The notes under the pieces: generated by a model
What the model was told of the DNA's origin: nothing
Seen by the model: only the letters and a program-made list of their open reading frames with translations
Databases searched by the model: none
Shown: piece by piece, positions 46,270 to 59,120 of the stretch
Position numbering within the stretch: the stretch's first letter is position 1
Layout: each line of letters opens with the position of its first letter
Translations under genes and position numbers: made by a program
Assembly: GCF_947179165.1 (NCBI RefSeq)
Contig: NC_077247.1
Span: 48,590,935 to 48,654,934, forward strand
DNA from: Solanum dulcamara
Taxonomy: Eukaryota; Streptophyta; Magnoliopsida; Solanales; Solanaceae
DNA: 64,000 nt
Direction: 5' to 3'

Positions 46270-49200
46270 AATATGGATGTGCCTCAAATTTTGTTTGGAT
46301 CATTGATTAATCACGAGGATATTTATGTAATTGATAGTGGGACGACTCATGCCATTTTTAAAGACGAGAAATATTTTTCCTACTTTCTTTGAAGAAAAAC
46401 AAATGTTACTATAATTTCTGATAATTCAAAAATTATTAAAGGCTCCCGAAGAGCTAATAGATTTCTGCCTAAGGGGACAAAATTGTTATAAAAGATGCAC
46501 TGTTCTCTTCTAAATTTCCAAAAAACTTGTTAAATTTAAAGATATCCGCAGAAATAGATATCAGGTTGAGACACTAAATGAAGTGAATATTGAATACCTT
46601 GGTATAACCAAGAGTGTCTTAGGCAAAAATATATTTTGAAAAAATTACCAACTTTGTCATCTCACTTATATTATGCAGAAATTAGAGCAATTAAAGCACA
46701 TTTGATCGTAAATCAGAAATTTACTGATCTAAATACATTTATGCTATAGCATGATCGAATAAGTCATCCTGGATCAATAATGATGAGACGGATTCTTAAA
46801 AATTCAACTAGACATTCGTTTAAGAACCTGAAGATTCGTACGAATGATGAATTTTCATGTGCTGCTTGTTATCAAGACAAATTAATTACCAGACCATCAA
46901 CCTTGAAGATTGACATCGAATCTTCTGACTTTTTAGAGCGTATACATGGGGATATATATGGACATATTCATCCACCTAGTGGATTGTTCAGATATTTTAT
47001 GGTCCTAATAGATGCATCATCAAGATGGTCTCATGCGTGCCTCTTATCATCTCGCAACCTGGCGTTTGCGAAGTTATTAGCACAAATAATAAGATTAAGG
47101 GCGCAATTTCCAGATTATCCAATTAAAGCTATTCGCCTTAAGAATGTTAGAGAATTTACATCCCAAGCTTTTAATGATTATTGCTATCAATTGGAATAAA
47201 AATTGAATATCCTGTTACTCATTTTCATACTCAAAATAGCCTTGCAGAGTCATTTATTAATAGCCTACAATTGATAGCAAGACCTTTACTTATGAAAATA
47301 AAATTGTCGATTACTGTTTAGGGTCATGCTATCTTACATGCAGCAGCACTTGTACGCCTCACACCGATAAGTTATAATAAATACTCTCCGTCATAATTAG
47401 TATTTAGTCATGAACCAAATATAGTCCATCTACAAATTTTTAGTTGTGCGGTATACGTGCCTGTAGCACTACCACAACATATAAAGATGGGCCCTCAACG
47501 AAGGTTGAGCATATATGTTGGGTTTGACTCATCCTCCATAATTCGCTACCTTGAACCGTTGACAGGAGACTTATTTACTATTCGATTTGCAGATTGCTAG
47601 ATTTGATGAAACAACTTTCCCGTAATTAGGGGGAGAGAAAAACAAACCCGAAAGAGAAATTGCGTGGAAAGTTTCATCACTATCTCATTTTGATCCACGT
47701 ACCCGCACATGTGAGCAGGAGGTCCAGAAGATCATCCACTTACAGAAAATAGCAAATCAAATGTCACATGCATTTATTGATTTGAAATGGATAACTAAGT
47801 CACATATCCCTACAGTGAATGCGCCTATCTGGACTGATGTTCCAAAAGGACCATCTACTATTATCATAGCTTCTGAATCTCAAACACGCTTGAAGCGTGG
47901 TAGATCATTGGGTTCAAAGGATAAAGATCCTAGAAAGAGAAGCGTGAGAAATAATAAAGATAATACTACAAAAGAACCACCTAAAGAAGGTCAAGATTTG
48001 AGTAATCCTGATATTCTTGAAGAAATCAGTGAACCCAAGACTCAAGTGAATGAAGAACTTTCAATAAGTTCTACCGGTGATGAGATAAATTTAGATCGAT
48101 CAAAAATTACGATAGATAATATTTTTGCATATAATGTTGCACTTAACCTCATACAAGATAGTGAAAGTCTTGAGCCTAAATGCGTCGAAGAGTGTCGATG
48201 TAGATGTGATTGGCCAGAATGACAAAAGGCAATTCAATTAGAATTAGACTCACTTGCTAAACGTGAGATTTTTGAACCTGTAGTCCAAACCCCTGAAGGT
48301 GTAAAATCAGTTGGCTATAGATGGGTTTTTTTGCAAAAACGAAATGAGAGAAATGAAATTGTAAGATACAAGGCACGCCTTGTTGCACAAGAATTCTCTC
48401 AAAGACCCGGGGTCAACATGAAGAATGATATTCACCTGTCATGGATGTAGTTACAACTTACCTTTATGGTTCACTTGATAATGAAATTTACATGAAAATC
48501 CCAGAAGAATTAAAATTGCTTGAAACATGTATTAAGTCTCAGGAGATATACTCAATCAAATTGTAATTATCATTATATGGTCAGAAACAATCAGTGCATA
48601 TGTGGTATAATCGCCTTAGTGAGTACTTGATAAATGAATGTTATATAAACGATGTCATTTGTTCATGTGTTTTTATTAAGAAAATAGAATCATAGTTTGT
48701 TATACTCGTTATTTATGTTAATGACATAAATCTTATTGGAACCCCTGAAGAGGTCCAAAAGGCGATTGAATATCTAAAGAAAGAATTTGAGATGAAAGAT
48801 CTTGGAAAGACAAAATTTTATCTAGGTCTGCAAATTGAACATTTAGCAGACGGGGTCTTTGTCCACCAATCTGCATATACTGAAAAATCTTAAAATGATT
48901 TTATATGGACAAAGTACATCCATTAAGTACTCCAATGGTTGTCGATCACTTGAAGTGGAAAAAGATCAATTTCGACCTCCAGAAGAAAATGAAGAACTTA
49001 TTGGTCCTGAATTACTATATCTCAGTGCTATTGGTGCACTTATATATCTTGCTAACGCAACCAGATCTGATATAACATTTTCTGTTAATTTGCTAGCAAG
49101 GTATAGTTCATTCCAATGCAAAGACATTGGAACAGTATCAAACATATTTTGCGATATTTAAAGGGTACCATTGATATGAGTTTGTTTTATACTAACAAAG

Positions 49201-49974
49201 GCTGTGCAAACCTTATTGGTTATGCAGATGCAAGTTATTTATCAAACCCACATAAAGCTTGATCTCAAACAGGCTATTTATTTACATACGGAGGAACTGC
49301 TATATCATGACGATCTACAAAATAGTCTATTGTTGCTACTTCTTCAAATCATGTTGAAATAATAGCAATTCATGAAGCAAGTAGAGAATGTGTGTGATTT
49401 AGATCGATGATACAGTTCATCAAAGAAAAATGCGGCTTGAAAAATGATGTCAAAGTACCATAGTTATATTCGAAGACAATGCCGCGTACATAGCTCAATT
49501 GAAATGTGGCTTCATAAAAGGAGACAGAACGAAACATATTTCACCAAAATTATTCTTCACACGTGATCTGCAGAAGAATAGTGATATTAATGTACAACAA
49601 GTTCACTCGAGTGACAATCTTGCAGATTTATTCACAAAGGCATTACCAACATCAACTTTTGAGAAACTAAGGTATAAGATTGGAATGTGTCGTCTCCAAA
49701 ATATCAAATGATGTCAAAGTACCATAGTTATATTCGAAGACAATGCCGCGTACATAGCTCAATTGAAATGTGGCTTCATAAAAGGAGACAGAACGAAACA
49801 TATTTCACCAAAATTATTCTTCACACGTGATCTGCAGAAGAATAGTGATATTAATGTACAACAAGTTCACTCGAGTGACAATCTTGCAGATTTATTCACA
49901 AAGGCATTACCAACATCAACTTTTGAGAAACTAAGGTATAAGATTGGAATGTGTCGTCTCCAAAATATCAAATG
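46270..49974 (+). pseudogene. Copia pol remnant (protease, integrase, RT, RNase H)
   Basis: A protease-like DSGTTH motif lies near 46330. Integrase core segments (GDIYGHI, FMVLIDASSRW) lie in 46780-47199. Reverse-transcriptase segments (GYRWVFLQK, YKARLVAQEF) lie around 48300-48400, and the VNDINLIG segment near 48720 has Asn where the catalytic Y-x-D-D motif is expected. RNase H C-terminal segments (FIKGDRTKHI, NLADLFTKALP) end the region. The last 264 bp are tandemly duplicated. Multiple stops; not functional. Confidence 0.88.
49442..49969 (+). repeat. 264-bp tandem duplication in copia RNase H region
   Basis: Units 49442-49705 and 49706-49969 appear identical. Each encodes the same RNase H C-terminal segment ending CRLQNIK. 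Flanking AAATGA at the junctions suggests a microhomology-mediated event. Confidence 0.9.
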
Positions 49975-50238
49975 AAGTTTACATCAGGGGGAGTAAAATA
50001 TGCGCTGTACTTTTTTTTCCTTAACCAAGATTTTGTCCCACTAGGTTTTTCTGGTAAGGTTTTTAATGTAGCAGCACTCAAGGCGTATTATCAGATGTGT
50101 GTACTCTTTTTTCTTCATTAGGCTTTTTTTCACTGATTTTTTTCTAATAAGGTTTTAACGAGGCACAACATCTATGGGTGTTCAGAATATTTGTTCTTTT
50201 ACTAGAATTTTTCTTTTACATGGACATTCAAGTGGGAG

Positions 50239-50445
50239 TATTATAAAGTATTATCAGTGGATGTTCCATTAATTAAATGGACCACTTAAATGGCCAAGTT
50301 TCCCACCTTTTGTCTTTGTCAATTGGCTATAAATATAACCATATTTTCAACAATGAAGAACACACTAAGAAATCTCTCAACTACCTCTCTTTCTCTTACT
50401 GTAATTCTTTCTTGTTAATTTGCTAAGTTAATTTGTTTTATAACA
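50239..50445 (+). repeat. 3' LTR of the copia element
   Basis: 207 bp, TATTATAAAG...TTTTATAACA. It keeps a TATA-like CTATAAATA at about 50328-50336 that is missing from the 5' LTR. Transcription from here would read out toward the region downstream of the root-cap-family gene. Confidence 0.88.
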
Positions 50446-50908
50446 TAAAATATACAATTAGGTACACTAACCTAAGATTAAGAAAAAAGAATACCATATC
50501 ATATATAATTCATCTCATGAATATAAAATTGTTTAAACAGAACATTATATAGTCTCTTGCCGTGAATAACTTTTTACTCCCCTTATAATCCATTAAGTAG
50601 TACTATTTAATTAACATACTTTGTTGTACTAATCTTTACTAAGTCTACAAAAGGTAAAAAATATTCTTCATTAGACTCAAAACTCAACTAATACGAAACA
50701 TTAAAATAAAATAATCTTGTTGAAACATGTGAAAAGTGTGTTCAGAGAATTAAGGAACTAAGAAAAGCATTTGTTCACGAAAGCTAATCAAGTTGCTGAT
50801 AAGTTAGTTAATTTGAGTCTAAACAAAGCAAACTAGATTTAACATAGATAAACAAGGCAAATTCATGAGAACAAACAATGCTGACATGTGATTAGTAAGA
50901 CCAAAAGA
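50446..50908. other. Intergenic, 3' side of the root-cap-family gene
   Basis: AT-rich, no ORF of note. The portion next to 50908 is presumably the gene's 3' untranslated region. Confidence 0.5.
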
Positions 50909-52041
50909 TCATTTCTTGCACACAATTCCATTTCCACCAGTGTAATCAAGAGAGCCAAAGTCCATTGGTGAAGTTCTCTCAGCAACAATATTTCCAGGAG
51001 TGAAAACAGTACAAGAGTTGCAGTCAGCTGATAGAAGTGAACTAGTCTTGTACTTGTCATCACCACCAACAACCGCCATATCGACCCCTGACTTAGCTGG
51101 ATTCTTGAAATTTGGCTGGTAAGTCCTGCCAAGGATGCCTTCAACTTTTGGAGACAAATCAAAGAACCTGAATTGCACTTCTAAGTGAGCAAAACTATCA
51201 TTTTTAGGTATTCCATAACTATGTATCGCGTTCTCTTCTTTTGTCACAGGAACAACATTGGCTGAGATTTCCACAATTTCTTGAACTGTAACTCTTACAC
51301 TGTTTGTTGCTGAGGTCCTTTCCAGTTCAAGATAGTGGTCAGGGGAATTCCATACCGATGAGTGGCCTGTTGGAACATTAAAACTCATTCCATCATAAGT
51401 GAATCTCAAGTGATCAGCTTCTTGATCCCAATTTGCTGCCTTGGTGGCTTCAAGTGTGAAGTTATGTGAGCCAAACATGAGGCCTAAAGCTTGGATCCAT
51501 GTAAAATCTCACGTTCTGCTAGCAGGATGGAGACCAATGAAACGAGCATTTATTTGAACATTAACATCTGAAATTAGGCTGAAATGCTCGTCTTTTTTGC
51601 CATGGAAGTAGAAAACAATCCCATCTCCTCCTATGAAACGAGGATAGTAACAAGCTGCACCAGGACCATCACAATTTGGTTTTCGTTCTGTACATACAGA
51701 TGTAAATTAAATTTAGTAGCATATTGTATTAATAGATATTAGTGCTTCTTCAGCTAAAAAAGATCAAAAAGTATATGTGTTGAAAAAAAGTTACTTCTGC
51801 ATACTGCTTCACATTTGGGAGAGTAACAGTCAAGAAAACACTCTTTAGCATATGGATCTTTCGGGTGAATTTCAGGGCACTCAGAAGGGCAAGTTATGTA
51901 CTTGAGATAACATTTGCTATAACGTTTATAGCACGTGACGCGCTGAGGTTTAACATAAGCTCCTTGTGTTTCTAACACCATAGTAGTATTAACCAACAAC
52001 AGAAGGATAGCTGCAAATTGAAAGCCAATTAATGGATTCAT
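50909..52041 (-). pseudogene. Root-cap-family secreted protein gene with premature stop
   Basis: Two exons: 51795-52041 and 50909-51687, with GT-AG borders and a consistent phase. The product has an N-terminal signal peptide (about residues 1-28), a Cys-rich segment (VTCYKRYSKCYLKYITCPSE onward), then the conserved root-cap domain (GDGIVFYFHGKKDEHFSLIS; later FTWIQALGLMFG). It ends with FGSLDYTGGNGIVCKK. The family is plant-specific; its biochemical role is not known to me. Reading frame is open on both sides of a TGA at 51509-51511 (codon 142), where relatives have Arg in the RTRDF-like context. One C-to-T change (CGA to TGA) explains it. The product would be truncated before most of the domain. 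This may be a null allele, a recent pseudogene or a sequence error. Confidence 0.8.
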
Positions 52042-52108
52042 TTTTTGATAATTTTGGATGATGAAAGAAGTAGTGAGTGATGTAGGAAATTATCTCTCAT
52101 CTATTGCT

Positions 52109-52119
52109 TCTTATATAAT
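52109..52119 (-). promoter_or_regulatory. TATA box of the root-cap-family gene
   Basis: The minus strand reads CATTATATAAG about 70 bases upstream of the start codon at 52041, so the promoter is preserved. Confidence 0.55.
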
Positions 52120-52430
52120 GTATAACATTTAGATACAGAGATGAAGCTACTTTTGGAGACTTGTTATCTTCTTCTCTAGGTGCAATTTGCACACAAATGG
52201 AGAATGAACAAACTTTGGTTATTAGAAGACTTTTTCTGCTGCCTAACACTAGTGTTAAATGGCCAAAACCAAAATGCATTGCATGGAAAATATCACTTGG
52301 TGTTTGGTATGCATCCTTTATATGACTTTTCTTGTTTGGGGGTGGAGGGGATTGTGAGGGGGAGGAGCATATTTTGACCAGATTATATATATATATATAG
52401 GCGTAAAGATGATTTATAAAAAAAAAAAAA

Positions 52431-52945
52431 GTGTCAAAAACACACTTTGAGTTTCATAGCTAAATTATTGAGAGTGTAAGTTTCATATCTAAAATAACAT
52501 TAATTAGTTTGAGAAACACACACCTCTTTTTTATTCCACTCTCGTCATGGTGTGTGCACTATACCCTCTCTTTCATTTAAAAAAAATTATCACTTCACAC
52601 TCTGCATGGACAAAATATTTCACATTAGCAAAAATTAAATAAATTATTAGAATTAGTTAAAATTAAAAATTGAAGTATTACTATTCCCGGCCAAAAAAAA
52701 TATAACATATTTTTTTCTTACCCCACTCCACCACTTTCTTTCACCATATCCCCACCCTACCCCATCCCACCCCAATTTTTTAGTTTTATTTTTATTTATT
52801 AAATTTCTTTTATAAAATTTCTTACTTCATCTCCCCTCCCCCCACTCCCTCCCCTTCAAATAACAATTTAGATATTTTTATTTTTAATTTTTTTACCCTG
52901 CCCCACCTAATCCTCCGCTTTTAATTTTTTTTCTTGTTTTGTGTT

Positions 52946-52984
<39 letters not shown>

Positions 52985-53556
52985 TTTAGGAAAATATATG
53001 TGCATATCTAACACAAAATCAAAAAATCAAAAATAAATATAAATTAAAAGCAGAGGGTTCGATGGAGTGGGTATAATTTTATTTTTTTTTAAAAATAAAA
53101 TAATAACATTTTTTTAGAAAGGAGTGAGGGAGGGTGTGAAGTATGAATTTTTAAAAAAAATTTAAAAAATAAAAGGATGAGGATTGTTGTGTGTGTGTGT
53201 GTGGAGGGGGGAGGGGAGAGGTGGTGGAGTGCGTGAACGAAATATTTTAGATTTTTTTTTAAAAATAATTTCTTTTAAAAATAATTTCTTTTTCGGATAG
53301 AAATACTTTAGTCTTTCACTTTTAATTAATATTAATAATTTATTTAATTTTTGTCAAGGTGAAATATTTTATCCATGTGACAATTATTTTTATAAAAAAC
53401 TAGAGAGAGTAGAGAGAGTGTATTTATTACACACACCTTTGAAGTGTATTTATCAAACTAATAAGTGATAGTTTATGTATGAAACTCACACTTCCAATAG
53501 TTTAGGTATAAAACTCAAAAAAGGGTATAGTTTAGGTGTGTTTTTGACACTTATTT
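52431..53556. mobile_element. Mutator-like fold-back MITE, copy 2
   Basis: Ends GTGTCAAAAACACAC near 52431 and GTGTGTTTTTGACACTTA near 53552. The arms are complementary for several hundred bases including C-rich/G-rich tracts, with a (TA)n run at about 52943-52981 in the centre. The plus strand here matches the minus strand of copy 1 at 7402-8281. The left tip is eroded by an A run, so no target duplication is visible. No ORF. It lies upstream of the root-cap-family gene, between it and the PIG3-type gene. Confidence 0.8.
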
Positions 53557-54358
53557 TTGAAAAAAATTGTATATGATTTTTATAGCAAACTTATGACATT
53601 TTTGCATGAAGTTTGACTTGTCAACCTCAAACTTTTGATGACAGTGGATGAAGTTTCAGACGTATATATTCGAAATTGAAAGTAGTTTTGCTGAATTTTA
53701 AACTGCCAATCGTTTTTTTTGCAATTTTATCACGAGCTTCACATGGTAAATCAGAAATTTTATAGCTAATTTGAGATAAATATAAAAATTAACACACATG
53801 AAATTTCTACATTATTTTATGGTTAATAGCTATTATTTTTTTAATCTATTTTTATAGTGTAATTTTATTTTTTAAAGTTTCATTTGAATTGGAGTAGATA
53901 AAGGAGAAATAAGAGAGGGTAACAAGGCGAGAGAAATTCATATTTCACCAAGAAAATGAAAATTCACGTACTTATTGAGATTCCCCTTTATAATTTAATG
54001 GCTCATTTAATATGAATGATAAGTAATAACTAATTTTAAAATTAATTTGAAGATAAATTTATTTTATATTTAATTAAAATAAAATGAGGAGATATATAAC
54101 TTTATCCTAAGAGTCATGTTGAGATTGTACTGTTACCTTTATCCAACCTTGAAGGTGGAACAACAATCGTACTATTAAAAACTATAGGGGTTGACGTTGC
54201 CACTAGACCAAAAATAGAGGTTTCAAGAACAAGAATCGACACAAAATACTCCACTTTACTATTCCGGAGTATTCCGATATGTATGCAAGAAAGTCGTGTA
54301 AACCTCTCCAACTCTTCACAAAACCTGAGTGAGTAAAATTGATTGTGATTAACGAACG
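53557..54358. promoter_or_regulatory. Upstream region of the PIG3-type gene
   Basis: AT-rich sequence between the MITE and the start codon at 54359. Minus-strand ORFs overlapping 54114-54430 are shadows. I see no convincing TATA box at the expected distance. Confidence 0.35.
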
Positions 54359-57300
54359 ATGAAGGCTGTGGCAATCACAAGCCCCGGTGGTCCAGAGGTG
54401 TTGAAGGTACAACAAGTGGAAGACCCACAAATCAAAGATGATGAAGTCTTGATTAAAATATCAGCTACTGCCCTTAATAGAGCTGACACCCTTCAACGCC
54501 AAGGTAAATACCCACCCCCTAAAGGCGACAGTGAATACCCAGGTCTTGAATGTTCTGGAACTGTTGAAGCAGTCGGCAAGGACGTTACTCGATGGAAAAT
54601 TGGTGACCAGGTTTGTCTGATTGCACTTCCATTTCAAAAAGACGTCAACTTTATTCTTGAAATTGAGGCATAATTGTTGTTTGGTATTGTAGAATTGTTA
54701 TTTTTCCTCTTAATATATGACATGGAGGAAGTTATATGTAAATGCCTAAATGATTTCGAATCTATGAGGACTTGGCTAAGAAAAGAACACAAAGGAATGA
54801 AAAGATCCATAATACCAACAAAATGTTTTCTTGAAAAATGTTCTCCACGAAAATAAGTGGATTGCTTACTTTATCTTCTTGTGTTCGGTGGTTAAGCAAA
54901 AAATATTATTTTAAAACTATTTATATATAATGTAGACAAATATTATGGAAGATGGTGGTGGGGAGGAAGAGGGGTGTGGGATGAGGTGTGTTGGAGGGTG
55001 GGGAGTCACTAGTGGAATTTTTTTTCCCTATTTTATTTTCGTCATTTTTAAGGAACTTGTTTTCATAGAGAAAATGTTCTCCAAAATATTTGACCAATCG
55101 GACATGGGAAAAATGGAAAACATTTTCTAGAAGATGTTTTTCTTCATACCGAGCACACCCTAAGCTTAGACATTGTTGGTGCTCTTATATTTGCTTAGAA
55201 TAGGTAAGATTTAGAGAACATTATTGAGTATAGGAATAAAATGAGCCCCAATAAAGCAGAAGGGATATAATGACTCATATATCTTGATTCCACCTTGTTT
55301 GAGATTGTGGGGTAGTTATTGCTATTGTTGTTGTATGGGGTAAAATATTTCCATTTCATTTGTGGTGCTTGGTTTGACATAAATTTGGTAGAATATAATA
55401 GTGGTGGAAGTGGGGATAATTAAATACAACGAGAGGAAATAATGTCTATATCTTGATAAGTAAGATTAAGGGCTTTGCAGTAGGAGTAGAGTGCAAAACG
55501 ACCTCCACCAGTCAGGGACAAAAAGCTTCTTGTTTCAAGATGAAAGAATTTCCTTGAACAGTAACCTGAATAATTTTGGACTAGTCCTTGTTAGTTAGGG
55601 TAGCAGTTAATCCATTAACTTCTTGAAGTGAAACTAGTACAATTTTGAGTTCCTGTTAAGCCTTAGCAGGAGACATTACAGTGATGTTTTTATGAGCTTA
55701 TATTCTTTTTCTTTGTGGGTTTGGAGAGTACATTTCTATGTATTGTTTGAAAGGGAGTTTTGCTTAGTGCACTGATGATGTAAAAGCTTCACTTAACAGG
55801 TATGTGCTCTCATTGGTGGAGGAGGTTATGCGGAGAAAGTAGCTGTTCCTACTGGACAAGTTCTTCCTATTCCATCAGGTGTTTCTTTACAAGATGCAGC
55901 TAGCTTTCCTGAAGTGGCTTGCACTGTTTGGTCAACCATTTTCATGACGAGCAAGCTTACCTCGGGTGAAACGTTTCTGGTGATTAGATAGACCATAGCT
56001 ATTCTTTAATATAATTTGTTGTTTAGCAGTAGTTCTTTTTTCTTTCACCAATGCAGATTATCAGACATTTAGTCAATTGGCACAATCGTTTGGGTAGTAT
56101 CTTCACAATTGAATCTTTATATCCCTGATTTCCGTGGACTAAGATCAAGTATGTGAAATGACTAATAGCTACATGTGTTACTTTCAGATACATGGGGGCT
56201 CTAGTGGAATTGGTACCTTTGCCATTCAAATGGCTAAGTGCCTTGGGGTCAAAGTTTTCATCACAGCAGGTTCATGATGATATCTTATCTCATTATGGAA
56301 CTGAAATCATTCAGCTAACCATGTCAAATCTCGTTAATCAGGAAGTGAGGAAAAACTTGCTGCATGCAAAGAACTCGGGGCTGATGTTTGCATCAATTAC
56401 AAGACTGAAGACTTTGTTACACGCATCAAGGAAGAAACAGGAGGGAAAGGTAATCATTCTCCTAGGCATCATTTGTTATATTAGAAACTAGGTCTTCTTG
56501 ATAAACAAACAACAACTACGCCTCAGTTCCAAACAAGTTGGGAACTAAGTCTTTGTGATATCAATTAAAATTCGAATATGCATTTTTCTGGAGAAAATTA
56601 CGATGGTTATCATATATCTCATGGGGCCAGCAGGAACCACTCAATTTCTTCTCATGTCTTACATTAATGATATTCTAATTTCAATGTTCAACACAGGTGT
56701 TGATGTCATTCTAGATAATATAGGAGGTCCATACTTCCAACGAAACCTTGACAGCCTCAATGTTGATGGTAGGCTCTTCATTATTGGTTTTATGGGAGGA
56801 ACAGTGACACAAGTAAATCTTGGCTGTTTGTTAGCAAGACGCCTGACTGTGCAGGGTAAGTGCAGATGTGCTCTGATATATTTGGAATTAGAACTTCTAT
56901 GTGAAATATATTATTAAGCTTGATATGGCGAACTTGTCTGCGTAATACTCCAACAAGAATGCCCTTATTCAACTGGAAGAGAGAAATCTCAAGACACTCT
57001 ACTGTAATTCCAGTTTCTTTTTATTCCCCCCTCCCTCCCGACTAGCTCAATGAGTGGGCGGAGAATGTATTCATATAGTTGCACATGCCAATAGCTGACT
57101 TTCTAAGGTTTAGTGTTCACTTGACATAGAGTGTAGATTCAGTTGGTTAATTCTGTGGGGAAGCAATAGTTCTCAATTCAGCTGCAATTCTAAGAATAGG
57201 TACAAGAAACAAAGCAATCTAATTTACCCTGATATCTTAATATTATCTAACTTCTCTTTCTGCCGCACTATTTTGGTTACGTAAATTGCTTCTACTTCAA

Positions 57301-58512
57301 TGAAGTTTATATAAAGCATGTTGCCCTCTCTCTCTCTCTCTCAATGTGTGTGTGTGTGTGTATCCAGATCCTAGTGTCTTCCAATTTGCAAATGAACTGT
57401 CTTGAAGTCTCAGTGTTCATTGCCTTGTTGATATCCCTTATTTTGACCGAGTGGGATCAGAGATGCTTACTTTTGTGATCCCATGGAAACCATGTTTTTG
57501 TATCTTTCTGCCATTTTATAAGGTTCTATCACATATCTTACCGTGCTCCTTCATTTTCTTCCTCTCACTTCACTTCTACTGCTGTTCTTCCTGTAACTTT
57601 TGTTCCTTACAGTAATCAGCCTCACTCATCTGACATCTCATTATCAGTCCTGGCTTTCAACCACCAGCCGTGGTTTATAATATTCTGGTGACCTTCTTTG
57701 GACTCAAAGAGTCAACTGACATGCACTGACCTACTTTTATTTATTTCAGTAAGGGAAATATGAGATAGTGTAGCAGAAAGCAACACAAGCTCTTCTATTA
57801 TTGGCTTTTATTAGATGGTATAGTTCTCAAATTAATGTCAAGAGAACTCAAATATTGTGATTCATTTTTCATATATTTACCTTATAAAAAAAAAGAAGGC
57901 GGTTTATCTTTCATGTGAAGTTGAGCTATATCTCTTCTTTGCAATCCTCATTTAGTAATTCTTCATCAACTTGGTCGAATTTCGACCTCTTTCTACCGGC
58001 TATCTTGTTATGGTTTGTTTGCATTCTGAAATATGAAAATTATTAGTCCAGCTCTCTCATTCTCGCATAATCCTATCCAACGTGTCCATTCCCTCCATGT
58101 ACTAGCTAATCCTTCTCTTAGTTGAAGACTCCTTAATTGATATCTTTGAGGGAGTTCTCTTTTCATAGTAAAGTGCATAAACAATTGGAGAGAAACAAAT
58201 TCTTTTGGAGTGTTGAAATCTAGTCTCGTAGATTTTTCTCTCTGAATGAATGACATGGACCTCTTTTTGGATTGTGTTTCAGTAAATTTTATGTCGATTT
58301 TTGACTTTTCTACAGCTGCTGGCTTGCGTAGTAGAAGCGCAAAAAACAAAGCTCAAATTGTGAGAGAAGTGGAAAAGAATGTTTGGCCTGCAATTGCAGT
58401 AGGCAAGGTGAAACCGGTGGTGTACAAGTACTTCCCCTTAGCAGAAGCTGCCGAGGCTCACCAGTTGATGGAAAGCAGCAAGCACATTGGAAAGATTCTG
58501 CTTACTGTTTAA
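54359..58512 (+). CDS. PIG3-type quinone oxidoreductase (zinc-free MDR family)
   Basis: NADPH-dependent quinone reductase of the medium-chain dehydrogenase/reductase superfamily, probably cytosolic. Six exons on the plus strand: 54359-54610, 55800-55979, 56188-56269, 56342-56449, 56697-56855, 58316-58512; 325 residues, the usual length. It starts [20 protein letters not shown]. It carries the MDR N-terminal signature ([16 protein letters not shown]) and the nucleotide-binding motif [16 protein letters not shown] near residue 146. The DVILDNIGG and LFIIGFMGG segments follow, and it ends HIGKILLTV, as in PIG3/TP53I3-like proteins. No Cys/His zinc ligand set is visible. Intron 1 contains a MITE remnant; intron 5 is about 1.5 kb. 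No upstream signal peptide and no frame break. It converges on the beta-galactosidase gene with about 0.6 kb between the stop codons. Confidence 0.92.
54806..55163. mobile_element. MITE remnant in intron 1 of the PIG3-type gene
   Basis: The right end (AAAACATTTTCTAGAAGATG then TTTTTCTTCATACCGAGCAC) resembles the end of the MITE at 26871-27991, with related inner phrases such as TTTTCTTGAAAAATGTTCTC. The left end is unclear. Confidence 0.5.
57326..57362. repeat. CT/TG microsatellite in intron 5
   Basis: CTCTCTCTCTCTCTC followed by TGTGTGTGTGTGTGTGTG. A likely polymorphic marker within the PIG3-type gene. Confidence 0.8.
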
Positions 58513-59120
58513 ATGTTGTAAAAGAGTGATTTTCTTGTTCTTAGTGTTAAAATAGCCTGTAAGCATGTACTCCCCCCCCCCCCCCCCCCAAACCAAACCA
58601 AACATCTGCTGCATGTATTATACTTGCAAAGTTCCAATAAAACAAACCTTTTTATGATTTCCCACTTTCCATTATTTTTTTGCGTGAAATAGATTTTCTT
58701 TTATTACTGGTCCCTGAGAAGATGAGTCTCTGCTTAATCTGGAGATCTCAAAGTAGAGTCCCTGCGACAACATTTAGTTTGATACCCTACACGTTTAGTT
58801 GTAGTTACCAATTTCTTGTCTATTTCCAAGTACAGTACAGAATACAGACTGGAGAATGAATTTGCATGTCATTCCAGTAATAGAGCAAAAGTCATGAACA
58901 CAGAGCTGAAAAAAGAGCAAAGGTTTCCTTATAATGCTCTTTGAATCATCAAGACTATTGCTGTACTGATGTACTATAGATTCCAAGTTGCACATTGAAG
59001 CTGGCTGTGGTTGAAATAAAGACTATTACCTTTGATTGCTAGAAGCAGAAAATTTGACAAAGAAGGTTACCATGCTAATCCAATGACTACACCTCCTACC
59101 AGAACCATAGAATTTGATGA
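58513..59120. other. Spacer between two convergent genes, with poly-C tract
   Basis: Holds the 3' untranslated regions of both neighbours. An 18-base C run lies at 58572-58589, an AATAAA at about 58636-58641 suits polyadenylation of the plus-strand gene, and no ORF is convincing. Confidence 0.6.

Larger units (their letters stand above)
44847..50445 (+). mobile_element. Decayed Ty1/copia retrotransposon (5.6 kb)
   Basis: Left LTR 44847-45078 and right LTR 50239-50445, with a 5-bp duplication taaaa at 44842-44846 and 50446-50450. Domain order gag, zinc knuckle, protease, integrase, reverse transcriptase, RNase H on the plus strand is diagnostic of copia. A polypurine AAGTGGGAG precedes the right LTR. 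The coding region has many stops and frame changes, so it is non-functional. The LTRs differ by indels, so it is older than the element at 14384. Confidence 0.92.

Noticed and set aside
47761..48222. 153-codon ORF that could look like an independent host gene
   Set aside because: It lies between the integrase and RT parts of the copia pol, in the usual variable linker region, so it is a piece of pol.
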